Shown: piece after piece, positions 1 to 5,759 of the stretch | Layout: each line of letters begins with the position of its first letter | Position numbering within the stretch: the first letter of the stretch is position 1 | From: Bacteroidota bacterium | Lineage (GTDB): Bacteria; Bacteroidota; Bacteroidia; NS11-12g; UBA955 | Direction of reading: 5' to 3' | Length of the DNA stretch: 5,759 bases | Assembly (NCBI GenBank): GCA_018969565.1 | Contig: JAGWYC010000131.1 | Coordinates: forward strand, 1 to 5,759 | Notes under the pieces: generated by a model | The model's input: the letters and a program-made list of their open reading frames with translations, nothing else | What the model was told of the DNA's origin: nothing | Databases searched by the model: none | Program-made: the position numbers and the translations under genes

Positions 1-1
1 G

Positions 2-154
2 GCCGACCATGTCATCGATCTGGGTCCTGAAGGTGGTTCAGGAGGGGGAAATATCCTGATCAGCGGTACACCGGAACAGGTAGCGGCTTTTAAAGACAGC
101 CATACAGGCCGTTTTCTCAAGAAAGAACTGAAAGCGCCAAAAACGAAGTCCTGA
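2..154 (+). CDS. uvrA: UvrA, excinuclease ABC subunit A (C-terminal end only)
   Basis: The window opens inside a plus-strand reading frame of 50 codons ending at TGA (152-154). The visible residues include [16 protein letters not shown] followed by ISGTPEQVA and SHTGRFL. This is the hallmark C-terminal tail of UvrA, where family members carry a near-identical D-LGPEGG--GG segment, then GTPE and SHTG-(Y/F)L. UvrA is the cytoplasmic dimeric ATPase that recognises bulky DNA lesions and loads UvrB in nucleotide excision repair. The ABC ATPase motifs and zinc fingers lie upstream of the window and cannot be assessed. The tail ends about 13 residues after HTGRFL in a lysine-rich stretch ([11 protein letters not shown]), which is normal. 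The gene converges on the glycosyltransferase gene at 161-1306, with only six bases between the two stop codons. Identification is strong despite the short fragment. Confidence 0.93.
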   Translation, partial: ADHVIDLGPEGGSGGGNILISGTPEQVAAFKDSHTGRFLKKELKAPKTKS

Positions 155-181
155 AATTCTTCAGCCCCAGGCCCTGGCCTG
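151..181. repeat. Two tandem short inverted repeats at a convergent gene junction (possible weak terminator)
   Basis: Two adjacent perfect inverted repeats sit where uvrA and the minus-strand operon meet. The first is CTGAA-ATTC-TTCAG (151-164), whose two arms contain the two opposing TGA stop codons. The second is CAGGCC-CT-GGCCTG (168-181), lying inside the last codons of the glycosyltransferase gene. Either could form a small hairpin in both transcripts. Neither is followed by a T-run on either strand, so they are not classical intrinsic terminators. A role in transcript ending is only a possibility. Confidence 0.25.
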
Positions 182-1306
182 TTCCATCACCTGAATCAGG
201 CGTGCAGCATTTTGGTGATTGTTAAACTGCTGATGCAGTAATTCCCGGCGTTTACTTATATCCTTGTCGGTGAATGGCTGCTGCATCAACTGAGCTATCA
301 ACGCTGCCATTTCCGCAGGTTCATCTTGAACATGGCATATAGGCTCCAAGCCCGTATGATGTACCATCACACTGTTGGTCACACAATGACGACCGCGATA
401 AAGTGCATTAATCAGCTTTAGTTTAATTCCGGTTCCCTGAAAAGTACACAGGACATTTACCTGGGCTTCTCCGATAAGTCGAAGCACTCCTTCGGAATCA
501 AGGTTTTCTTCCAGCCTGACATGCGGGTAACGCGCTACTGCCTGTTTAAGTTGAGCAGAAGGTTGATTACCGGCAATGACACAGGGTACATGGATGTGCT
601 TAAAAACTTCATTCACCAGGTATAAAGCGCCCTGATTGTTCTCTGCTACCGCAAGATTGCCGTGGTACAGTACAAATTTTCCACTGCCGCTGTGTGCCGC
701 AACATGCTCGTTGGGATGAAATGCAGGAATATATTCTGTATGCCCGTAAAGCCTTGAAAAGTAGCCTGTATCATCGGGTGAAATAGCGGCAATAAGACCG
801 GCTTTCTTCAATATAGGTTCAAACTTGCGCAGACGTTCCGCCTCAACTCGGAAGAAATACTTTTTGAAGAAATTGGTTTCTGCCGCTTCCAGGTTAGCGT
901 AATAATCGTGTTCGATATTGTGGGTGCGTACCACTTTGAACCGTTTTGCCAGGGCTGGATGATCCAGCCAGTAGCAGGAATGAAGCCCCTCAAAGAATAC
1001 AGGTGCTTCTATACGGATTAGGTTCTCCAGAAGTTCAGCGCTGTCGCGGCTTCCTGTGATGTAAGGCATATCTCCGTAAAAGGGATTCTTAAAAGTACGG
1101 CGTTTATATAGGTGGACTTCATGGCACATGCCGCGCAAGACTTCTATCCTGCCCCTCTTGCCATATTCAAAGGCATGCAGGATTACAGAAACACCATAGC
1201 TTTTCAGGGCACGGAGCTTATAGAAAATATCAATAACGCCTCCATAATCCGGTGGTTCGGGAATATCAAAGGCAATGAGGTGCAGCAGTCGTTCAGAGTT
1301 GGGCAT
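161..1306 (-). CDS. GT-B fold glycosyltransferase (group 1/GT4-like), acceptor unknown
   Basis: This 381-residue protein has the two-domain layout of a GT-B glycosyltransferase and no membrane segment or signal peptide, so it should be a cytoplasmic or peripheral membrane enzyme. The N-terminal half has the acceptor-domain start FDIPEPPDYGG (residues 13-23), with the glycine loop after the first strand. It is followed by KLRALKSYGVSVILHAFEYG (30-49) and a conserved-looking VRTHNIEHDYY block (126-136). The C-terminal Rossmann domain starts near FVLYHGNLAVAENN (211-224) and includes VIAGNQP (243-249). The donor-site region is TGIKLKLINALYRG (292-305), where related enzymes usually have an acidic residue but this one has asparagine (N300). 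Sugar donor and acceptor cannot be told from sequence; a surface polysaccharide or glycolipid is the natural guess. The ATG at 1304-1306 lies inside the last codons of the upstream glycosyltransferase gene (14-nt overlap), which implies translational coupling. It is the last gene of the operon. Confidence 0.85.
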   Translation of the reverse strand: MPNSERLLHLIAFDIPEPPDYGGVIDIFYKLRALKSYGVSVILHAFEYGKRGRIEVLRGMCHEVHLYKRRTFKNPFYGDMPYITGSRDSAELLENLIRIEAPVFFEGLHSCYWLDHPALAKRFKVVRTHNIEHDYYANLEAAETNFFKKYFFRVEAERLRKFEPILKKAGLIAAISPDDTGYFSRLYGHTEYIPAFHPNEHVAAHSGSGKFVLYHGNLAVAENNQGALYLVNEVFKHIHVPCVIAGNQPSAQLKQAVARYPHVRLEENLDSEGVLRLIGEAQVNVLCTFQGTGIKLKLINALYRGRHCVTNSVMVHHTGLEPICHVQDEPAEMAALIAQLMQQPFTDKDISKRRELLHQQFNNHQNAARLIQVMEQARAWG

Positions 1307-2381
1307 ATATGTTCAACAGCTTTTCAGCTTCCCGTTGCCAATTTAAGGTATTCGCCGCTTCGCGGCAGTTTTGCTCCAGTTGGGCATAAAGGGCAGGGTT
1401 CTCCTGGAGCTGTTTTACCGCGGTCACCAATCGATCCGGATCAGAATCTACCGCAATACCCACCTGCCACTGTTCCATCAGATGCAGATATTCGGGGAAC
1501 GCATTGATTAATGAAGGAAGTCCGGCATGGATATAATCGAAGAACTTATTATTCAGGGAATAGTAATAGCTCAGTCCCTGGTTTTCACTCACATTCAATC
1601 CCAGCCAAGCCTTGCAGGTATGGTATTTTAATTGCTCCGGCGCCACCCAGCCTGCAAAATGGACTTTTTGTTCCAAGCCTTCCTGTTTCACCAGTTCCCG
1701 CAAATCCTGCGATAAGTCCCCCTCTCCAATCAGTACCAGCCTGATGTTCAGCCGATGCAAGGCCTTGATCATGGCTTCTATCCCCCTGCCGCGATTCAGC
1801 GCACCCTGATACAGTATGAAATGAGGTTCTTCCGGTTCATGCTTCGGATGACTGCGGTCCAACGGAGGCGCATTCATAATCACATGAAAAGAAATACCGC
1901 TGATTTTGGTATAATGATTGGCGATAGAAGTACATACAGTGTAAGCTGCATCCGCAGCAGGAATCAGCTTGCGTTCTACCCATTCCCAGATGCGTTGCAC
2001 TGAAGGGCGGCTCACCACTTCAGGAACCTGGCTGAACCATTCGTGTGCATCGAAAACCAGTTTGATGCGCTTCATACGACGCAACATCCAACCCGCAGGC
2101 AGCGTGTCTGCATCTACAGTTCCCAAAATGTCAAAGGAGCGAAAACACAGATATAACCATATCCTGAGATTGAACTCGAGATAGAATAATTTGCCTTTGT
2201 TGAACCTGCAGCGCAAACGATGCATGCGGTAGTTGCGTTTCGGAAGCGTGGTACTTTCCGGCAACAGACGGCCGAGCAGCGTAACCTCATAGCCCGCATC
2301 AGCCAGGGTGCTGCAAATCCGGTCCATCCTGCGCTCGGTGTGCAGGTCGTTTACCACCGTGAAAATTATGCGCTTACCCAT
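1293..2381 (-). CDS. GT-B fold glycosyltransferase (group 1/GT4-like), second and distinct enzyme
   Basis: This 362-residue protein is a predicted cytoplasmic glycosyltransferase of the GT-B class. The acceptor domain opens with IIFTVVNDLHTERRMDR (5-21), then GYEVTLLGR (30-38). DADTLPAG (90-97) and LVFDAHEWFSQVPEV (108-122) follow, the latter a DAHE-type motif common in cell-surface GT4 enzymes. The nucleotide-sugar domain begins at FILYQGALNRGRGIE (188-202) and continues with LVLIGEGDL (215-223). It ends with the donor-site block GLSYYYSLNNKFFDYIHAGLP (269-289), in which D282 takes the place of the usual acidic ribose-binding residue. It is not a recent duplicate of its downstream neighbour: the two share fold but little motif sequence. 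Donor and acceptor are unknown. The start ATG (2379-2381) lies within the end of recQ (16-nt overlap), and its own end overlaps the next gene by 14 nt. Pairing suggests two sequential steps in one glycan, which is inference. Confidence 0.87.
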   Translation of the reverse strand: MGKRIIFTVVNDLHTERRMDRICSTLADAGYEVTLLGRLLPESTTLPKRNYRMHRLRCRFNKGKLFYLEFNLRIWLYLCFRSFDILGTVDADTLPAGWMLRRMKRIKLVFDAHEWFSQVPEVVSRPSVQRIWEWVERKLIPAADAAYTVCTSIANHYTKISGISFHVIMNAPPLDRSHPKHEPEEPHFILYQGALNRGRGIEAMIKALHRLNIRLVLIGEGDLSQDLRELVKQEGLEQKVHFAGWVAPEQLKYHTCKAWLGLNVSENQGLSYYYSLNNKFFDYIHAGLPSLINAFPEYLHLMEQWQVGIAVDSDPDRLVTAVKQLQENPALYAQLEQNCREAANTLNWQREAEKLLNIYAQL

Positions 2382-4261
2382 TCCAACTGTGCTTTCTCAT
2401 TGATGCGCAACTTACCCGAATCAAGCATAGGGTGTATGGCCTGACGGAAAGAAACCGCATCAGCAAATCCGAAATGGGCCATAAGCATAAGAATTTCCTT
2501 TGGGCCTTCCCGCAACATCAGTTCCAGCGAGGCCATATCGAGTTCCGGTTTTTGCTCTGATTCATAGACAGATTTACAATTATCACAATGTCCGCAGGGC
2601 CCGGCATTAGTTTCCCCGAAGTACCTTCTCAGAAACTGCAAACGGCATGTATCGGTATCCACAAATGTCAGTACCGCATCTAAGGCTTCGTAGCGGCGTT
2701 GTTTAATCTGTTGCAGCAGAGGCTCATTCAGCCGAAGGGGAAGCAAGTAATCACTGCGTAAGGTGATGCCCGGTTTATCGCGTAATGGAATATAGTCCAG
2801 CGCGCCGATGCGTGTCAGTTCCTGCAACTGTGCCCGAACTTCTGACTCGGGTCGGGCCATCATCCCGGCCAGTTGCGTTTCGCGTAGATTCACATAATGA
2901 TCAAAAATGCCGGGGTACATGCGCAGCACTGCGTTAATCAGGTCATCAAAACGGGGATGGTCCAGCTTAAACTCGTAAAGATCAGGATAACTGTACAGAA
3001 TCCTGAGTCTGGCCGGTATGCGCACCGATTCAGATACCTTGAGCAAACCGCACCATTCCAGATTATTCAGTGCATGATGCAGCGTTTTCTGATCAAATCC
3101 GAAGGCTTTACAAAACCGGGCCGCATCGAAAGGAAAAAAACGGTCTGCCCCTGTTCCTACAGGCAGCGAAAAATGGTTCATCAGGGCGGTGTACACCCTT
3201 TGAAGCACCTCCACCGGCGGAAAGGATTCTTCCAGTTGTTCCTGCAACTTTTTCCGGTCCGATTCATACCAGAGAATTCCGGCTACGGATCTTTTTCCGT
3301 CGCGACCTGCCCTGCCTGCCTCCTGATACAAGGCTTCAGGCGATAAGGGCAATTGTGTATGCACTACGAAGCGCACATCGGGTTTGTCCACGCCCATACC
3401 AAAGGCATTGGTACATACCATGATTCTGGAACGTCCATGCATCCAGTCCTGTTGCTTCCGCACCCGAACTTCCGCTTCAAGGCCTCCGTGGTAAAAATCG
3501 GCACGCTGACCATAGTCCTTCAGCAATTGACAGGTTTCCAGCGTATCCCGGCGTGTGGGCACATAAACCAGGCCGCATGTTTTTATTCTTGTAAGATGAT
3601 CCCGAAGCCATGCCGGCTTGGATTCCACCCGGTGAACAGAAAAATCTAAATTGGGTTTATCAAATCCTGCATGATGACGAAACGGGTTTTTCAGCAGGAG
3701 TTTATCTTCAATATCTTCAGCAACACGAGGAGTAGCAGAAGCGGTAAGAGCCATGCAGGCTGCCTCGGGAATCAGCGAGCGCACCGCACCAATGCTCAGG
3801 TATTCCGGGCGAAAATCATAACCCCATTGGCTCACACAATGGGCTTCATCTACCACCAGTCGGTCCACCTTCAGGTGTTCCAGCCAACCTTGAAAATCTT
3901 CGGAGGCCAGCTTTTCGGGGGAAAGGTACAAGAGCCGGATTTGCAGGTCCCGGGCCAGCGCCAGAAAACGCTCTTGTTCTTTGCGGGTATGATGACCAGT
4001 GATGGCAGCCGCGCCAATACCTCGTTTATGCAGGCCTTCCACTTGGTCTTTCATCAGGGCAATCAGAGGTGAAACAACCAGCGTAATGCCGGGTATCATA
4101 AGCGCAGGAACCTGAAAACACATGGATTTACCACCGCCGGTAGGCAAGAGGGCGAGTACATCCTTACCTTCCGCAAAAGCCTGAACAATGGCTTCCTGTC
4201 CCGGTCGAAATGCCGGATAGCCCCAATAGCGTTTTAGTATATGCAGGGCTTCATCCCTCAT
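2366..4261 (-). CDS. recQ: RecQ-family ATP-dependent 3'-5' DNA helicase, short form without HRDC
   Basis: This 631-residue superfamily 2 helicase is expected to unwind recombination and replication intermediates in an ATP-dependent 3'-5' manner. The full RecQ motif set is present: motif 0 around FRPGQEAIV (18-26), Walker A LPTGGGKS (39-46), motif Ia VVSPLIALMKDQ (62-73), DEAHCVSQWGYDFRP (138-152), motif III TASAT (173-177), motif V TNAFGMGVDKPDVR (284-297) and motif VI YQEAGRAGRDG (312-322). The zinc-type cysteine cluster C539, C556, C559, C562 (CGHCDNC) comes only after a segment of about 180 residues (about 350-530) that looks partly winged-helix-like. In E. coli RecQ the cysteines directly follow the helicase core. 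No HRDC domain is present; the protein ends about 70 residues after the cysteines. From memory, RecQ proteins of this length and order are common in Bacteroidota, often beside a longer HRDC-containing paralogue. The ATG overlaps the stop of the upstream lolD-like gene as ATGA (4258-4261), a strong sign of coupling. Confidence 0.95.
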   Translation of the reverse strand: MRDEALHILKRYWGYPAFRPGQEAIVQAFAEGKDVLALLPTGGGKSMCFQVPALMIPGITLVVSPLIALMKDQVEGLHKRGIGAAAITGHHTRKEQERFLALARDLQIRLLYLSPEKLASEDFQGWLEHLKVDRLVVDEAHCVSQWGYDFRPEYLSIGAVRSLIPEAACMALTASATPRVAEDIEDKLLLKNPFRHHAGFDKPNLDFSVHRVESKPAWLRDHLTRIKTCGLVYVPTRRDTLETCQLLKDYGQRADFYHGGLEAEVRVRKQQDWMHGRSRIMVCTNAFGMGVDKPDVRFVVHTQLPLSPEALYQEAGRAGRDGKRSVAGILWYESDRKKLQEQLEESFPPVEVLQRVYTALMNHFSLPVGTGADRFFPFDAARFCKAFGFDQKTLHHALNNLEWCGLLKVSESVRIPARLRILYSYPDLYEFKLDHPRFDDLINAVLRMYPGIFDHYVNLRETQLAGMMARPESEVRAQLQELTRIGALDYIPLRDKPGITLRSDYLLPLRLNEPLLQQIKQRRYEALDAVLTFVDTDTCRLQFLRRYFGETNAGPCGHCDNCKSVYESEQKPELDMASLELMLREGPKEILMLMAHFGFADAVSFRQAIHPMLDSGKLRINEKAQLEWVSA

Positions 4262-4917
4262 GCATCAGCCATCATGCCGTCCTGCATCCTGATGATGCGG
4301 TTTCCCAGACCGGCAAGCATGTCGTTGTGGGTCACCACAATAAAGGTTTGCTTGCGTTCGTCCCGAAGTCGGATGAAATAATCATGCAACTCGGCGGCAT
4401 TACGCGAATCCAGATTACCACTTGGCTCATCGGCAAAAACCACTGAAGGATTGTTGATCAGGGCACGGGCTACCGCTACCCTTTGCTGTTCTCCCCCTGA
4501 CAAGGTTCCCGGCTTATGGGTTAAACGTTGTTCCAGCCCGAGAAACCGGAGCAGCGCTTCTGCTTCATCTTTTACCTCTGTTTTGTTTCTCCCGCCAATC
4601 CAGCCGGGAATACACGCATTTTCCAAGGCAGTAAACTCCGGCAATAACTGGTGAAACTGGAAAATGAAGCCAATATGCCTGTTGCGAAATGCCGCCAGTG
4701 CTCTTTTGTTTAAGGCGAATAAATCCTGACCATTCAACGTAACCGTGCCTGAACTGGGGCGGTCCAGGCTTCCGAGAATTTGTAGCAGTGTGGTTTTTCC
4801 TGCGCCGGAAGCACCGGTGATACAAACCATTTGTCCTTCGGGAATATCAAGACTGATGCCCCTGAGCACCTCAAGCGTTCCGAACTTTTTTGTGATGTCG
4901 CGTGCACTTATGATCAT
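4258..4917 (-). CDS. lolD: LolD-type ABC transporter ATP-binding protein (lipoprotein release)
   Basis: This 219-residue ABC ATPase belongs to the LolD/MacB-like subgroup. In proteobacteria LolD powers LolC/LolE extraction of lipoproteins from the inner membrane for transfer to LolA. All nucleotide-binding elements are intact: Walker A GASGAGKT (35-42), Q-loop Q87, signature LSGGEQQR (139-146), Walker B VVFADE with catalytic E164, D-loop SGNLD (166-170) and switch histidine H197. The segment FQFHQLLPEFTALEN (86-100) closely matches the LolD-specific stretch that contacts the permease, which favours LolD over FtsE or a MacB-type exporter. No permease gene is adjacent, so its partner must be encoded elsewhere. 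I chose the ATG at 4915-4917 (protein starting MIISARDITKKFG) because family members begin just before this strand. The ATG at 4935 adds only MAFAFF and would sit almost on the predicted transcription start. It is the first gene of a four-gene operon and overlaps recQ by 4 nt. Confidence 0.88.
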   Translation of the reverse strand: MIISARDITKKFGTLEVLRGISLDIPEGQMVCITGASGAGKTTLLQILGSLDRPSSGTVTLNGQDLFALNKRALAAFRNRHIGFIFQFHQLLPEFTALENACIPGWIGGRNKTEVKDEAEALLRFLGLEQRLTHKPGTLSGGEQQRVAVARALINNPSVVFADEPSGNLDSRNAAELHDYFIRLRDERKQTFIVVTHNDMLAGLGNRIIRMQDGMMADA

Positions 4918-4945
4918 AAAGAAGGCAAATGCCAAAACCTGCAGC

Positions 4946-4953
4946 CAAAGATA
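4946..4953 (-). promoter_or_regulatory. Candidate Bacteroidota -7 promoter element for the lolD-recQ-glycosyltransferase operon
   Basis: Read on the minus strand this is TATCTTTG, a perfect match to the TAnnTTTG -7 consensus of the Bacteroidota primary sigma factor. It lies in the divergent gap between the lolD-like gene and sucC. Transcription would start a few bases downstream, near 4940, giving a leader of about 20 nt before the ATG at 4917. I see no clear TTG -33 box at the expected spacing, so the call rests on the -7 match and its position. Confidence 0.45.
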
Positions 4954-4966
4954 TGCCAGCGCCTAT

Positions 4967-4974
4967 TAACTTCG
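4967..4974 (+). promoter_or_regulatory. Weak candidate -7 element for sucC
   Basis: TAACTTCG matches TAnnTTTG at five of six defined positions and lies 17 bases before the sucC ATG. That would give a very short leader of about 10 nt. No TTG-type -33 element is visible 19-21 bases upstream, so the true sucC promoter may instead lie within the start of the divergent gene. Confidence 0.2.
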
Positions 4975-4991
4975 CGGCTCGAAATTCAACC

Positions 4992-5759
4992 ATGAACATA
5001 CACGAGTATCAGGCCAAAGAAGTATTGAAAAAATACGGTGTGGCCATCCAGGAAGGATATGTGGCTGAAACGCCCGAACAGGCTTACGATGCGGCACTGA
5101 AGGTAAAAGAGCTTTCCGGCAGCGACTGGTGCGTGGTGAAGGCGCAGATTCACGCCGGAGGCCGCGGCAAAGGCAAGATTGAAGGTACCGAACACCGCGG
5201 TGTTCAGGTAGCCAAAAATGCTGAACTGGCCCGCGATATCGCAAAGAATCTACTGGGAGGAAACCTGATCACCATACAAACCGGTGCAAAGGGTAAAATT
5301 GTGAACAAGGTACTGGTGGCCCAGGATGTATTCTATCCCGGTGCATCCGAACCTAAGGAATATTACATGAGCGTGCTGCTGGACCGCGGCACCAAAACCA
5401 ACGTCATTATCTATACCACCGAAGGCGGGATGGATATTGAACAGGTTGCTGAAGAACATCCTGAGAAAATCTTCAAAGAATGGGTGGACCCTAAAGTAGG
5501 TTTCCAACCTTTTCAGGCCAGAAAGATTGCCTTCAACCTGGGACTCTCCGGCAAGGCATTCAAAGAGATGGTTAATTTCGTAACTGCACTCTATCGCGCT
5601 TATGAAGAAACCGATTCAGCCATGTTCGAAATTAACCCCGTGCTGAAAACCAGCGATGACCGAATTATCGCAGTTGATGCCAAAGTAAACCTGGACGACA
5701 ACGGACTGTATCGCCATACTGACCTTGTTGCACTTCGCGATTTGGCTGAAGAAAATCCA
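4992..5759 (+). CDS. sucC: Succinyl-CoA synthetase (ADP-forming) beta subunit, SucC, 3' truncated by window end
   Basis: An open frame from ATG 4992 runs 256 codons to the window edge; the family is normally about 390-410 residues, so roughly two thirds is visible. SucC pairs with SucD to interconvert succinyl-CoA and succinate with ATP or GTP formation in the cytoplasmic TCA cycle. The start MNIHEYQAKEVLKKYGV is the family's canonical N-terminus and fixes the start codon. The ATP-grasp nucleotide-binding features are present: K50 in WCVVKAQIHAGG and the glycine-rich HAGGRGKGK (54-62). FEINP (212-216, N215) and the aspartate of AVDAKVNLDDN (D229) correspond to the magnesium-nucleotide ligands N199 and D213 of E. 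coli SucC. TEGGMDIEQVAEEHP (143-157) is typical of Bacteroidota members. There is no Shine-Dalgarno sequence ahead of the ATG. The CoA-ligase domain that contacts SucD and succinate lies beyond the window. It is transcribed divergently from the lolD-like gene. Confidence 0.96.
   Translation, partial: MNIHEYQAKEVLKKYGVAIQEGYVAETPEQAYDAALKVKELSGSDWCVVKAQIHAGGRGKGKIEGTEHRGVQVAKNAELARDIAKNLLGGNLITIQTGAKGKIVNKVLVAQDVFYPGASEPKEYYMSVLLDRGTKTNVIIYTTEGGMDIEQVAEEHPEKIFKEWVDPKVGFQPFQARKIAFNLGLSGKAFKEMVNFVTALYRAYEETDSAMFEINPVLKTSDDRIIAVDAKVNLDDNGLYRHTDLVALRDLAEENP

Noticed and set aside
1112..1507. A 131-codon plus-strand open frame spanning the junction of the two glycosyltransferase genes
   Set aside because: It is antisense to two well-supported coding genes and its translation resembles no known protein. 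It is explained by the codon usage of the opposite strand.
2897..3346. A 149-codon plus-strand open frame
   Set aside because: It lies wholly antisense to the recQ reading frame, whose helicase and downstream sequence is clear. Its translation is cysteine- and histidine-rich low-quality sequence with no recognisable motif.
3671..4072. A 133-codon plus-strand open frame
   Set aside because: It is antisense to the conserved RecQ motifs Ia to III and has no domain signature or start context of its own.
4918..4935. N-terminal extension MAFAFF on the LolD-type ATPase
   Set aside because: Family members begin at the MIISARDITKKFG-type strand, and the perfect -7 element at 4946-4953 leaves almost no leader for the upstream ATG.
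5250..5507. An 85-codon minus-strand open frame, together with shorter ones at 4966-5244
   Set aside because: All lie antisense to sucC, which is unambiguous from its N-terminus to the window end.
1..5759. A possible defence island, mobile element or CRISPR locus suggested by a helicase beside ABC ATPase and glycosyltransferase genes
   Set aside because: RecQ is a housekeeping-type family member with intact canonical motifs. The flanking uvrA and sucC are core genes, and there are no direct repeats, integrase or transposase sequences, tRNA genes or target-site duplications.

Overview
This window reads as ordinary chromosomal DNA from a member of the Bacteroidota, with roughly half G+C. Four things point there. 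SucC carries the phylum's version of the sequence (for example QDVFYPG and TEGGMDIEQVAEEHP). RecQ is the roughly 630-residue form I associate with this phylum. No start codon has a convincing Shine-Dalgarno sequence. A perfect TAnnTTTG -7 box lies upstream of the main operon. The lineage below phylum level cannot be fixed from this sequence.

Layout. Positions 2-154 (+) are the last 50 codons of uvrA, the nucleotide-excision-repair damage sensor. Six bases later begins the 3' end of a minus-strand cluster of four overlapping genes filling 161-4917. In transcription order these are a LolD-type ABC ATPase (4917-4258), a RecQ-family DNA helicase (4261-2366), and two different GT-B glycosyltransferases (2381-1293 and 1306-161). 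The three junctions overlap by 4, 16 and 14 nt, so the genes are almost certainly one transcript with coupled translation. After a short divergent intergenic region, sucC (succinyl-CoA synthetase beta subunit, TCA cycle) starts at 4992 on the plus strand and runs off the window end after 256 codons.

How the genes work together. They do not form an obvious single pathway. LolD-type ATPases energise lipoprotein release from the inner membrane, the two glycosyltransferases probably decorate a surface glycan or glycolipid, and RecQ and UvrA act in DNA repair. sucC is central metabolism. The cluster looks like a mixed housekeeping operon. There is no intergenic stretch over 300 bases, and I see no RNA gene, CRISPR array, insertion sequence or phage gene.

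I did not find a new defence system or other undescribed system. The points most worth a second look are the RecQ domain order (zinc cysteines after a long winged-helix-like region, no HRDC domain), the tight coupling of a helicase to envelope genes, and the replacement of the usual acidic donor-site residue in the last glycosyltransferase.
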